64,000 bases of DNA, from positions 62,001-126,000 of the forward strand of contig JBIQHD010000009.1 of NCBI GenBank assembly GCA_044508835.1, written 5' to 3'. Position numbers and translations under genes: made by a program. Positions 41,478 through 51,208 of this stretch are shown one piece after another. The stretch comes from JAKFDI01 sp044508835 (GTDB lineage Bacteria; Pseudomonadota; Gammaproteobacteria; Burkholderiales; Burkholderiaceae_C). The notes under the pieces are model-generated. The model searched no databases and had not been told where the DNA came from. It worked only from the letters and a program-made list of their open reading frames with translations. Within the stretch, counting starts at the first letter, position 1, and the number at the start of each line of letters is the position of its first letter.

Positions 41478-42938
41478 TCAGTCGTGCTGGATGGCCACGG
41501 TCTTGAGCGTCGAGAAGCCGTACAGCGCCTCGAAGCCCTTCTCGCGGCCGTGGCCGGAACGCTTGACGCCGCCGAAGGGCAGCTCCACCCCACCGCCGGC
41601 GCCGTAGTTGTTGACGAACACCTGGCCGCAGCGCAGCGCGTGCGCCAGGCGCAGCTGGCGGCCGCCGTCGCGCGTCCACACGCCGGCCACCAGGCCGAAG
41701 TCGGTGCCGTTGGCCAGCGCCACGGCCTCGGCCTCGCCGTCGAAGGGCGTGAGCACCTGCACCGGGCCGAAGATCTCCCGCTGCGCGAGCGCGTGGTCGG
41801 CGGGCACGGCGTCGAGCAGGGTCGGCGGCAGGTAGTGGCCGCCCTCGGGCGCGTCGTTCACCAGCTGCGCCTGCGCGGCCACCTTCAAGCCGCCGTCGCG
41901 GGCCAGCGCGAGGAAACCGCTCACGATGTCGTGCTGCCGCTTCGAGATCAGCGGCCCGACGTCGAGGTCGCGCATCGCCGGGCCGACGCGCAGGGCGCGG
42001 ATGCGCTCGGCCATGCGGTCACGCACGGTGTCGTACACCGCCCGCTCGACCAGGATGCGCGAGCCGGCCGAGCAGGTCTGGCCCGCGTTCTGGATGCCCG
42101 CGTTGACGAGGAAGGGCAGCGCGCGCTCGATGTCGGCATCGGCGAAGACGATCTGCGGGCTCTTGCCGCCGAGCTCCAGCGTCACCGGCACGGCGTTTCG
42201 CGCCGCCGCCGCCTGCACCAGCGCGCCGGTGGCCACCGAGCCGGTGAACGAGACGTGGTCGATGCCGCGATGCCCCGAGAGCGCCGCGCCGGCCTCCTCG
42301 CCCAGCCCCGTGACCACGTTGAGCGCGCCGGGCGGCAGGCCGGCCTCGGTGGCGATGCGGGCGAAGGCGAGCACGGTGAGGCAGGCCTCCTCGGCGGGCT
42401 TGAGCACGCAGGCGTTGCCCATGGCCAGCGCCGCGCCGACGCTGCGCCCGACGATCTGCATCGGGTAGTTCCAGGGCACGATGTGGCCCGTCACGCCGTG
42501 CGGCTCGCGCAGCGTCATCACCGTGAAGCCGCGCTGGTAGGGCAGCGTCTGGCCGTGCAGCTTGTCGGCCGCGCCGCCGTAGAACTCAAGGTAGCGCGCG
42601 AGCGCCAGCGCGTCGGCGCGGCCCTGCCGGAGCGGCTTGCCCACGTCGAGCGCTTCGAGTTCGGCCAGCAGGTCGGCCTGCTCGGCGATCTTCCGGCCGA
42701 TGGCGGCGAGCAGCCGGCCGCGCTCGGTGGCGGTGAGGCGGCCCCATTCGCCGCTGTCGCGCGCAGTGCGGGCCGCGGCCACGGCGGCGTCGACGTCGGC
42801 CGCGCCGCTGCGGGCGATGCGCGCGAGCGGCGTGCCGTCGGAGGGGTTGTCAAGCGGCAGCGTCTGGCCGGATTCGGCGCCGCGCCAGCGGCCGCCGATG
42901 AGCAGCTCGGTGGTGTCGAACGGGATGGTGGATGTCAT
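41478..42938 (-). CDS. aldehyde dehydrogenase
   Basis: A 486-residue NAD(P)-dependent aldehyde dehydrogenase. FTGSVATGALV binds cofactor, TLELGGKSPQIV carries the general-base Glu, and GQTCSAGSR the catalytic Cys; the C-terminal PFGGVKRSGHGREKG is intact. Its substrate range resembles the betaine-aldehyde/gamma-aminobutyraldehyde group. It is divergent from the ABC importer operon and precedes the SDR gene, so all may serve one catabolic route. Confidence 0.9.
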   Translation of the reverse strand: MTSTIPFDTTELLIGGRWRGAESGQTLPLDNPSDGTPLARIARSGAADVDAAVAAARTARDSGEWGRLTATERGRLLAAIGRKIAEQADLLAELEALDVGKPLRQGRADALALARYLEFYGGAADKLHGQTLPYQRGFTVMTLREPHGVTGHIVPWNYPMQIVGRSVGAALAMGNACVLKPAEEACLTVLAFARIATEAGLPPGALNVVTGLGEEAGAALSGHRGIDHVSFTGSVATGALVQAAAARNAVPVTLELGGKSPQIVFADADIERALPFLVNAGIQNAGQTCSAGSRILVERAVYDTVRDRMAERIRALRVGPAMRDLDVGPLISKRQHDIVSGFLALARDGGLKVAAQAQLVNDAPEGGHYLPPTLLDAVPADHALAQREIFGPVQVLTPFDGEAEAVALANGTDFGLVAGVWTRDGGRQLRLAHALRCGQVFVNNYGAGGGVELPFGGVKRSGHGREKGFEALYGFSTLKTVAIQHD

Positions 42939-43019
42939 GCCTTCGTCTCCAAGGCTCCCCGGGGTGCCGTCGGTGCGGCGTTTTTGGGCATGATATTGAA
43001 CAGCGCGCACCTTCCCACG

Positions 43020-43155
43020 CCGTTCGCGCTGAGCTTGTCGAAGCGCCCGATCATCCTGAGCTTGTCGAAGGGGCTGAGCCTGTCGAAGCACCTCGTGCAC
43101 CGGCACACGGCTTCGGCAAGCTCAGCCGGCCCTTCGACAAGCTCAGGGCGAACGG
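43020..43155. repeat. cluster of five GAGCTTGTCGAAG-type REP-like units
   Basis: Three direct copies of CTGAGC(T/C)TGTCGAAG (43029-43043, 43056-43070, 43074-43088) and two inverted copies (43111-43125, 43131-43145) are bounded by outward GTTCGC/GCGAAC arms. The same unit recurs at 60652-60690. It is a widespread proteobacterial palindromic repeat, here lying between the aldehyde dehydrogenase and the importer. Confidence 0.88.
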
Positions 43156-43205
43156 AACGAGGGAGGAGCGGCGCACGAAGCACAACCCAATCGGGACGCC
43201 CCACC

Positions 43206-44168
43206 ATCGCCCTCTTCCTCCTCAAGCGCTTCGCCGCCTTCGCCGCCACCCTGCTGGCCGCGACCGCGGTGATCTTCGCGGTCCTCGACATCCTGCCCGG
43301 CAACGCCGCCGAGGTGATGCTCGGCGAGAGCGCCACGCCCGAGGCGGTGGCGGCGCTCACGGCGAAGCTCGGGCTCGACCGCCCGCCGCTCGTGCGCTAC
43401 GGCGAATGGCTGCGGGGCCTGGCGGTGGGCGACATGGGCACGAGCATCGCCTACGACACGCCGGTGCTCGAGCTCGTGCTCGAACGGCTGGAAGTGACCC
43501 TCCCGCTGGCCGTGATGGCGATGGCGCTGACCACCGTGCTCGCGCTGGCGCTGGGCCTGTACGCCGCCTCGCGCCACAACCGGCTCGGCGACGTGGGCGT
43601 GATGGCGGCCAGCCAGGTCGGCATCGCCATTCCGAACTTCTGGTTCGCCATCCTGCTGATCCTGCTGTTCTCGGTGCGGCTGCAGTGGTTCTCGGCCGGC
43701 GGCTTTCCCGGCTGGACGGAAGACGAGGGCGGCGGTCTGCGCGACGGCCTGATGGCGCTGCTGCTGCCGACCGTGGCGCTGGCGGTGGTGCAGGCGGCCA
43801 TCCTCGCGCGCATCACGCGCTCGGCGGTGCTGGAGGTGCTGCGCGAGGACTTCGTGCGCACCGCGCGCGCCAAGGGCCTCAGCCAGCGCCAGGTGATGTG
43901 GCGCCACGTGCTGCGCAACGCCTTCGTGCCGGTGCTCACCATCATGGGGCTGCAGTTCGCCAACCTGCTCACCGGCACGGTGGTGATCGAGAACGTGTTC
44001 AGCCTGCCGGGGCTCGGCCGCCTCGTCTTCCAGGCCATCGCCAACCGCGACCTCGTCGTGGTGCGCAACGTGGTGATGCTGCTCGCGGCGGCGGTGATCG
44101 TCATCAACTTCGTCGTCGACGTGCTGTACGCCGTCATCGACCCGCGCCTTCGGGTGACGCATGGCTGA
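43206..44168 (+). CDS. ABC importer permease, DppB/peptide type
   Basis: About 320 residues with six membrane helices. The DppB features are a first helix followed by GNAAEVMLGESATPEAVAALTAKLGLDRP and the EAA loop RTARAKGLSQRQVMWRHVLRNA. The start codon is a problem: homology begins at IALFLLKRF with an ATC codon, and the only in-frame ATG (42990) lies upstream of the REP-like cluster and would add 72 residues encoded by repeat DNA. The gene may use a rare start, be 5'-disrupted, or really be translated through the repeats. It overlaps the next permease by eight bases. Confidence 0.82.
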   Translation: MALFLLKRFAAFAATLLAATAVIFAVLDILPGNAAEVMLGESATPEAVAALTAKLGLDRPPLVRYGEWLRGLAVGDMGTSIAYDTPVLELVLERLEVTLPLAVMAMALTTVLALALGLYAASRHNRLGDVGVMAASQVGIAIPNFWFAILLILLFSVRLQWFSAGGFPGWTEDEGGGLRDGLMALLLPTVALAVVQAAILARITRSAVLEVLREDFVRTARAKGLSQRQVMWRHVLRNAFVPVLTIMGLQFANLLTGTVVIENVFSLPGLGRLVFQAIANRDLVVVRNVVMLLAAAVIVINFVVDVLYAVIDPRLRVTHG

Positions 44169-45009
44169 GGCTGCCCTCGCCTTCTCGCGGCGCGCGCGCC
44201 GTCACGCGAGCTTCGTCGTCGGCGCCGCGCTGGTGGCGCTGCTGGTGGCGAGCGCCCTGGTCTCGCTCGCGTGGACGCCGCATTCGGCCACCGAGATCGA
44301 CGTGCCGAACAAGCTGCTGCCGCCCTCGCCCGCCCACTGGCTGGGCACCGACAGCCTCGGGCGCGACATCGTCTCGCTGCTGATGGTGGGCGCGCAGAAC
44401 TCGATCGCGGTGGGCGTGATCGCGGTGGGCATCGGCATGGGCGTCGGCGTGGTCTTCGGCCTGCTCGCCGCCGCGCGGCGCGGCTGGGTGGAAGAGGCGG
44501 TGATGCGGCTGTCGGACTTCACCTTCGCCTTTCCGGCGCTGCTGTCGGCCATCATGCTCACCGCCATCTACGGGCCGGGGCTCGTGACCTCCATCGTCGC
44601 CATCGGCATCTTCAACATCCCGGTGTTCGCGCGCATCTCGCGCGCCGCGGCGCTCGGCGTGTGGTCGCGCGACTACGTGCTGGCCTCGCGCGCCTGCGGC
44701 AAGGGCGCATGGCACATCAGCGTGGCGCACGTGCTGCCCAACATCGCGAGCGTGCTCATCGTGCAGGCCACCATCCAGTTCGCCACCGCCATCCTGGCCG
44801 AGGCGGCGCTGAGCTACCTCGGCCTCGGCACGCAGCCGCCGCAGCCCTCGTGGGGCCGCATGCTCAACGAGGCGCAGACCATGATGTTCTCGGCGCCCAC
44901 GCTCGCGATCTGGCCGGGGCTGGCGATTGCGCTCAGCGTGCTCGGGCTCAACCTGATGGGCGACGGGCTGCGCGACCTGCTCGACCCGCGGCTGGCGAGG
45001 GCGCGGTGA
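44161..45009 (+). CDS. ABC importer permease, DppC/peptide type
   Basis: A 282-residue protein with six membrane helices. HWLGTDSLGRDIVSLLMVGAQNSI is the DppC-type cytoplasmic/periplasmic loop, and the EAA loop reads LASRACGKGAWHISVAHVLPN. GLGTQPPQPSWGRMLNEA is a further family marker. It forms the translocation pore with the upstream permease. The ATG overlaps the upstream stop. Confidence 0.92.
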   Translation: MAEAALAFSRRARRHASFVVGAALVALLVASALVSLAWTPHSATEIDVPNKLLPPSPAHWLGTDSLGRDIVSLLMVGAQNSIAVGVIAVGIGMGVGVVFGLLAAARRGWVEEAVMRLSDFTFAFPALLSAIMLTAIYGPGLVTSIVAIGIFNIPVFARISRAAALGVWSRDYVLASRACGKGAWHISVAHVLPNIASVLIVQATIQFATAILAEAALSYLGLGTQPPQPSWGRMLNEAQTMMFSAPTLAIWPGLAIALSVLGLNLMGDGLRDLLDPRLARAR

Positions 45010-45011
45010 AC

Positions 45012-46174
45012 ATGAGCAAGAGCGGCGACCTCCTGCTCGACGTGCGCGACCTGCGCGTGCACCTGAACACCGCGCGCGGCCCGGCCGACGCGCTGCGCGG
45101 CATCGACCTGCAGATCCGCCGCGGCGAGACGGTGGGGCTGATCGGCGAATCGGGCTGCGGCAAGTCGATGACGGCGCTGGCGCTGATGGGCCTGCTGCCG
45201 CACGGCGCGGTGGCGAGCGGCAGCATCCGCCTGCACGGGCAGGAGCTGGTGGGCGCGGGCGACGCGGCGCTGTGCGCGCTGCGCGGCAACCGCCTGGGCA
45301 TGGTGTTCCAGGAGCCGATGACGGCGCTCAACCCGCTGCACACCATCGGCGCGCAGGTGGCCGAGCCGCTGCGCCAGCATCGGGGCCTGTCGCGAACGGC
45401 CGCGCGTGCCGAAGCGCTGCGCCTGCTGGAGCGGGTGCGCCTGCCGCAGGCGGCGCAGCGGCTCGATGCCTACCCGCACCAGCTCTCCGGCGGCCAGCGC
45501 CAGCGGGTGATGATCGCCGCGGCCCTGGCCTGCGGCCCCGACCTGCTGATCGCCGACGAACCGACCACGGCGCTGGACGTGACCATCCAGCGCGAGATCC
45601 TCGACCTCATCGACGAACTGGTGCGCGAGAGCGGCATGGCGCTGCTGCTCATCAGCCACGACCTGGGCGTGATGGCGCAGCGCGTGCAGCGCGTGCAGGT
45701 GATGTACGGCGGCACGGTGGCCGAGTGCGGGCCGACGGCGGCGGTGTTCGGGCGCCTGGCGCACCCGTACACGCGCGGGCTGTTCGCGGCCCGGCCGCGG
45801 CTCGGGCTGTCGCGCCGCCAGCGGCTGGCGACGATCCCGGGGCGGGTGCCGGAACTGGCCGACCTGCCGGCGGGCTGCCCGTTCGCCGATCGCTGCAGTT
45901 GGGTGGTGCCGGCGTGCACGGCCGCCTTGCCGCCACTCGTGGCTGTGGGCGAAGGGCATGCGGCGCGCTGCATTCGCGTTGACGAGGTGTTGCGTTCGGG
46001 CACGCCGACAGCCCTCACCCCAACCCTCTCCCGCCAGCGGGAGAGGGTGCCGGACGGTGACGCCTTGCCCCCTCCCCCCCTTGCGGCGAAGCCGGACGGT
46101 GGTGCATTGCCCCCTCTCCCGCTGGCGGGAGAGGGTAGGGGTGAGGGCACGGCCTCTGGCGGCAAGGAAAAGCC

Positions 46175-46178
<4 letters not shown>
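45012..46178 (+). CDS. ABC importer ATPase, DppD type, with a repeat-encoded C-terminal tail
   Basis: A 388-residue ATPase. Walker A is GESGCGKSMT, the signature LSGGQRQRVMIA, Walker B LLIADEPTTALD, and the DppD/OppD C-terminal cluster with conserved Cys is present (GCPFADRCSWVVPAC). The normal protein should end soon after HAARCIRVDEVL (near residue 330). The last 55 residues (LTPTLSRQRERV ... LPLAGEGRGEG) are translated from a palindromic REP doublet. The stop overlaps the next ATPase start (GTGA), so the repeat has become part of the coding operon. A GTG two codons before the ATG is also possible. Confidence 0.9.
46012..46147. repeat. inverted REP doublet (REPIN-like) inside the ATPase 3' end
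   Basis: Two hairpins, CCCTCTCCCG-CCAG-CGGGAGAGGG (46024-46047) and CCCTCTCCCG-CTGG-CGGGAGAGGG (46112-46135), are enclosed by outer arms CCCTCACCCC (46012-46021) and GGGGTGAGGG (46138-46147). Between them GCCGGACGGTG occurs twice. This is the layout of two REP sequences in inverted orientation. Confidence 0.9.
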
Positions 46179-46969
<791 letters not shown>

Positions 46970-47028
46970 TAGAGTCGCACGGCGCAGTTGCCACGGCCTT
47001 TCCTCACCGACCCCGCAGGAGAAACACC

Positions 47029-48528
47029 ATGACCCGGCCCACTTCCTGGATCGCCGCCTTCACCGTGGCCGCCGTCGCGGCCGCCGCCGCCGCGCCCGCC
47101 GCGGCGCAGAGCCGCAAGGACAGCGCGGTGCTCGCCATGACGCTCGAGCCCGCGCCCGGCCTCGACCCGACCACGGCCTCGGCCGCGGCCATCGGCGAGG
47201 TGGTGCACTACAACGTGCTGGAGGGCCTGACCAAGATCGGCATGGACGGGCGCGTCGGCCCGCTGCTGGCCGAGAGCTGGACCATCTCGCCCGACGGCAA
47301 GGCCTACACCTTCAAGCTGCGCTCCGGCGTGAAGTTCCACGACGGCGAGGCCTTCGACGCCAGCGACGTGAAGTTCAGCTTCGAGCGTGCCAAGGCCGAG
47401 GGCAGCACCAACAAGGCGAAGAAGGCCGTCTTCGACAACATCTCGCGCATCGACACGCCCGATGCGCACACGGTCATCATGGTGCTCAACCAGGCCGACG
47501 GGAACTTCCTGTTCCGCATGGGCGAGAACACCGCCGTCATCCTCGACCCCAAGACCGCCGCCACCGCCGCCACGCAGCCGGTGGGCACCGGTCCCTACCG
47601 CTTGAGCGACTGGCGCAAGGGCTCGTCCATCACCCTCGTGAAGAACGACGCCTACCGCAACGCCGCGGCAGTGAAGCTCAAGCGCGTGACCTTCCGCTTC
47701 ATCAACGACCCGGCCGCGCAGGTGGCGGCGCTGCTCGCCGGCGACGTGGACGCCATGCCGCGCTTCGGCGCGCCGCAAAGCCTGGCGCAGTTCCGCGCCG
47801 ACAAGCGCTTCAAGGTGGAGGTCGGCGGCACCGAAGGCAAGACCATCGTCGCCATCAACAACAGGAAGAAGCCCTTCGACGACGTGCGCGTGCGCCGCGC
47901 CATCGCCGCCGCCATCGACCGCAAGCAGGTGATCGACGGCGCGATGGAAGGCTTCGGCGCGCCCATCGGCAGCCACATGGTGCCCAGCGACGCCGGCTAC
48001 ATCGACCTGACGAAGGTCAACCCCTACGACCCCGACAAGGCGCGCGCGCTGCTGAAGGAGGCGGGCGTCGCCACGCCGCTGAACGTCACGCTCACCCTGC
48101 CGCCGCCGCAGTACGCGCGCAAGGGCGGCGAGATCGTGGCGGCGCAGCTCGCCAAGGTGGGCATCGTCGCGAAGATCGAGAACGTCGAATGGCCGCAGTG
48201 GCTGTCGGGCACCTTCAAGGGCAACTTCGACCTGTCCATCATCAGCCACGTGGAGCCGCTCGACTTCGACCGCTACGCCGACCCGGCCTACTACTGGGGC
48301 TACGACAACCCGGCCTACCGCGACCTGCTGGCGAAGTACAACGAGGCGACCGACGCCAAGACCCGCGAGAAGCTGCTCGGCGACATCCAGCGCCACCTGG
48401 CCGAGAACGCCGTCAACGCCTACCTGTTCCAGCTGCCGCAGTTCGCGGTGTCGAGGAAGAACCTGAAGGGCGTGTGGAGCAGCTCGCCGATCTTCGCGAA
48501 CGACCTGGCGGCGCTCAGTTGGCAATGA
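47029..48528 (+). CDS. ABC importer substrate-binding protein, SBP_bac_5 family
   Basis: A 499-residue periplasmic protein with a signal peptide (cleavage near AAAQSR, residue 27). YTFKLRSGVKFHDGEAFDASDVKFSFER is the cluster-C (DppA/OppA) signature, and PVGTGPYRLSDW and FDDVRVRRAIAAAIDRK are further markers. Ligand class is peptide-, nickel- or opine-like and cannot be narrowed here. AGGAGA lies seven bases before the ATG. It closes the importer operon and is followed by an amidase. Confidence 0.94.
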   Translation: MTRPTSWIAAFTVAAVAAAAAAPAAAQSRKDSAVLAMTLEPAPGLDPTTASAAAIGEVVHYNVLEGLTKIGMDGRVGPLLAESWTISPDGKAYTFKLRSGVKFHDGEAFDASDVKFSFERAKAEGSTNKAKKAVFDNISRIDTPDAHTVIMVLNQADGNFLFRMGENTAVILDPKTAATAATQPVGTGPYRLSDWRKGSSITLVKNDAYRNAAAVKLKRVTFRFINDPAAQVAALLAGDVDAMPRFGAPQSLAQFRADKRFKVEVGGTEGKTIVAINNRKKPFDDVRVRRAIAAAIDRKQVIDGAMEGFGAPIGSHMVPSDAGYIDLTKVNPYDPDKARALLKEAGVATPLNVTLTLPPPQYARKGGEIVAAQLAKVGIVAKIENVEWPQWLSGTFKGNFDLSIISHVEPLDFDRYADPAYYWGYDNPAYRDLLAKYNEATDAKTREKLLGDIQRHLAENAVNAYLFQLPQFAVSRKNLKGVWSSSPIFANDLAALSWQ

Positions 48529-48550
48529 CGCTGGCAGTGAGCGCAACGCC

Positions 48551-49945
48551 ATGCCCGCCCTGCACGACCTGAGCGCCGGCGAGCTGCTGCTCGCCTACCG
48601 CGACAAGCGCCTGTCGCCGGTCGAGGTCACGCGCGCCGTGCTCGACCACGTCGCCGCGTGGGAGCCGCACCTGCACGCCACCTACGCGCTCGACGCGGAC
48701 GGCGCACTCGCCCAGGCCCGCGCCAGCGAGGCCCGCTGGCTGAAGGGCGCGCCGCAAGGCCCGCTCGACGGCGTTCCCGCCACGCTGAAGGAGAACATCG
48801 CCACGCGCGGCGTGCCCATGCCGCTGGGCACCGCCGCCACCGTGCTCGCGCCGGCCGAGCGCGACGCGCCGCCGGCCGCCCGCATGCGCGAGGCCGGCGC
48901 CGTGCTGCTGGGCAAGACCACCATGCCTGACTACGGCATGCTGTCGTCGGGCCTGTCGAGCTTCCATGCGCTCACCCGCAACCCGTGGGACCTGTCGAAG
49001 AACCCCGGCGGCAGCAGCGCCGGCGCGGCGGCGGCGGCCGCGGCCGGCTACGGCCCGCTGCACGTGGGCACCGACATCGGCGGCTCGGTGCGCCTGCCCG
49101 CCGGCTGGTGCGGCATCTTCACCTTGAAGCCCAGCCTCGGGCGCATCCCCATCCACCCGCCCTACGCCGGGCGCGTGGCCGGGCCGATGACGCGCACGGT
49201 CGCCGACGCGGCCCTGCTGATGCAGGTGCTCTCGCTGCCCGACGCGCGCGACACCATGAGCCTGCCCCACCAGCCCATCGACTGGCAGCAGCTCGACCGC
49301 GAGGCGCGCGGCCTGAGGATCGGCCTGCTGATGGACGCCGGCTGGGGCTTGGCCGTGGAGCCCGAGGTGCGCGCGGCGGTCGAGGCCGCGGCCCGCGCGT
49401 TCGAGGCGGCCGGCGCCGTGGTCGAGCCGGTGCGCCCCTTCATGACGCGCGAGATGGCCGACGGCATGGACCGCTTCTGGCGCATGCGCTCGTGGCTGGA
49501 CATCTCGGCCCTGCCGGCCGAGCGCCGCGCCAAGGTGCTGCCCTACATCACCGCCTGGGCGCAAGGCGGCGAGCACCTGACGGGCGCCGAGGTCTTCCAC
49601 GGCTACAGCCAGATGGGCGCCATGCGCGAGGCGGCGGTGGCCGCCTGCCGGCCCTTCGACGTGCTGCTGTCGCCCGTCTCGCCGATGCCGGCCTACGCGG
49701 CCGAACTGGCCTCGCCGACCGACGACCCGCAGCGGCCGTTCGAGCACATCGCCTTCACCCTGCCCTACAACATGAGCGAGCAGCCGGCCGCGAGCGTCAA
49801 CTGCGGCTACACGGCCGGCGGCCTGCCCATCGGGCTGCAGATCGTCGGCGCACGGCACGACGACGTGGGCGTGCTGCAGGTGGCGCGGCTGTGGGAACGG
49901 CTGCGGCCCGCGCAGCGGCCGTGGCCCGAGCCTCCTGCTGCCTGA
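48551..49945 (+). CDS. amidase signature family hydrolase
   Basis: A 464-residue amidase of the GatA/AS family. The catalytic Lys is in GVPATLKENIATRG, and the cis-Ser and nucleophile Ser lie in NPGGSSAGAAAAAAAG and GTDIGGSVRLPA. It hydrolyses amide bonds of an unknown substrate, plausibly the compound imported by the preceding ABC system. It starts 22 bases after the binding-protein stop. It is not gatA itself, as no gatB or gatC is adjacent. Confidence 0.92.
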   Translation: MPALHDLSAGELLLAYRDKRLSPVEVTRAVLDHVAAWEPHLHATYALDADGALAQARASEARWLKGAPQGPLDGVPATLKENIATRGVPMPLGTAATVLAPAERDAPPAARMREAGAVLLGKTTMPDYGMLSSGLSSFHALTRNPWDLSKNPGGSSAGAAAAAAAGYGPLHVGTDIGGSVRLPAGWCGIFTLKPSLGRIPIHPPYAGRVAGPMTRTVADAALLMQVLSLPDARDTMSLPHQPIDWQQLDREARGLRIGLLMDAGWGLAVEPEVRAAVEAAARAFEAAGAVVEPVRPFMTREMADGMDRFWRMRSWLDISALPAERRAKVLPYITAWAQGGEHLTGAEVFHGYSQMGAMREAAVAACRPFDVLLSPVSPMPAYAAELASPTDDPQRPFEHIAFTLPYNMSEQPAASVNCGYTAGGLPIGLQIVGARHDDVGVLQVARLWERLRPAQRPWPEPPAA

Positions 49946-49946
49946 G

Positions 49947-50600
49947 CTAGACGAGCGGCTCGCCGAGGCCTTCCTGCGCGAACGCGCGCTGCACCGCCGG
50001 GCGCGCGAGCATGCGCTGCAGGTAGGCACCGAGCCGCGGCAGGCTGCGCGCCGGCCGGGCGAAGCCGCGCGTCCAGCGGCACAGCATCAGCACGTACGGA
50101 TCGAGGGCGCTGTACGCCCCGCCCAGCAGCCACGGCCCGCCGTGGCGCGCGAGCTCGGCCTCGAGCCGGTCGAGCATCGCGCCGACCTTGGCCTCCGCAT
50201 GCGCCTTGACCTGCGCGATGGCGGCCGCGTCGTCGGCCCAGCGCTCGGGGTAGAAGTAGACGATGAGCGCCGCCTGCAGCGTGTTGGTGAGCCACGCCAG
50301 CCACTTGTAGAAGTGCGCGCGCCCGGCCGTGCCCAGCGGCGGCGCGAGGCCCGCCTCGGGGTGCGTGTCCGCCAGGTGCAGGCAGATGGCCGCCGTCTCG
50401 TACAGCACCAGCTCGCCGCCGCCGCGCGTGTCGACCAGCACCGGGATCAGGCCGTTGGGATTGAGCCGCAGGTAGTCGGGCGCCTTGTGCGCCTGCCGCG
50501 TGCGGTCGACGAGGCACAGCTCGTAGGCGGCGCCCAGTTCCTCCAGCAGCAGGTGCGGCGCCATGCTGGCGTTGCCGGGGTAGTGGTGGAGTCGCAGCAT
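49947..50600 (-). CDS. glutathione S-transferase family protein
   Basis: A 217-residue GST. The N-terminal thioredoxin-like domain starts MLRLHHYPGNASMAPHLLLEELG, with Ser12 as likely activating residue, and contains NPNGLIPVLVD and the glutathione-binding YETAAICLHLAD. The helical C-terminal domain includes LLGGAYSALDPYVLMLCRW, the N-capping-box region. It is convergent with the amidase, whose stop is one base away. The physiological substrate is unknown. Confidence 0.9.
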   Translation of the reverse strand: MLRLHHYPGNASMAPHLLLEELGAAYELCLVDRTRQAHKAPDYLRLNPNGLIPVLVDTRGGGELVLYETAAICLHLADTHPEAGLAPPLGTAGRAHFYKWLAWLTNTLQAALIVYFYPERWADDAAAIAQVKAHAEAKVGAMLDRLEAELARHGGPWLLGGAYSALDPYVLMLCRWTRGFARPARSLPRLGAYLQRMLARPAVQRAFAQEGLGEPLV

Positions 50601-50769
50601 GGGAGATCGGCGTGTCCGCGCGTGTTCGTGCGAGAGGCGCGCCATTGTGGCGGCTGGCGCCCGCCCGGCCATCGTTCAAAGGCCTTGCACGCCGCATTGC
50701 GCCCGGCTGCTTCACGCAATGCCCCGCAATGACGCACACTGCGGCCCTCATCACTTCCGAGGACCGACG

Positions 50770-51204
50770 ATGGCCCAGGCCCGCCCCCAAGAACTCCCCG
50801 TCTCCGGCGCCGACGACACCGGCAAGCTGCTGCTGCGCGTCGGGCTCGGCGTGCTGATCCTGCTGCACGGCATCGCCAAGATCATGAGCGGCCCCGGCTT
50901 CATCCTCGGGCTGATGGAGAAGTCCGGCCTGCCGCCGGTGCTCGGCTACGCGGTCTACATCGGCGAGGTGCTGGCGCCGCTGCTGCTGATCGTGGGCGTG
51001 TACGCGCGCGCCGCCGCCGTCCTCGTGGCGATCAACATGGTCGTCGCCGTGGTGCTGGTGCACATGGGCGACCTCGGCACGCTCACCAAGACCGGCGGCT
51101 GGGCGCTCGAGCTGCAGGGCATGTTCTTCCTCGCCGCGGTGGTGGTGGCGCTGATCGGCGCCGGCCGCTACAGCCTGGGCGGCATCAACGGCCGCTGGAA
51201 CTGA
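50770..51204 (+). CDS. DoxX-family membrane protein
   Basis: A 144-residue protein with four membrane helices. LLRVGLGVLILLHGIAKIM is the DoxX opening, and YIGEVLAPLLLIVGVYARAAA a typical second stretch. Such proteins are often linked to thiol or redox metabolism, and no precise function is known. GGA lies about five bases before the ATG. The pirin gene starts four bases after its stop, so the two are co-transcribed, a common pairing. Confidence 0.9.
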   Translation: MAQARPQELPVSGADDTGKLLLRVGLGVLILLHGIAKIMSGPGFILGLMEKSGLPPVLGYAVYIGEVLAPLLLIVGVYARAAAVLVAINMVVAVVLVHMGDLGTLTKTGGWALELQGMFFLAAVVVALIGAGRYSLGGINGRWN

Positions 51205-51208
51205 CCCC

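Noticed and set aside
42939..43205. CRISPR array suggested by repeated 15-base units
   Set aside because: Units occur in both orientations with irregular spacing and match a REP-like family; there are no regular spacers or cas genes.
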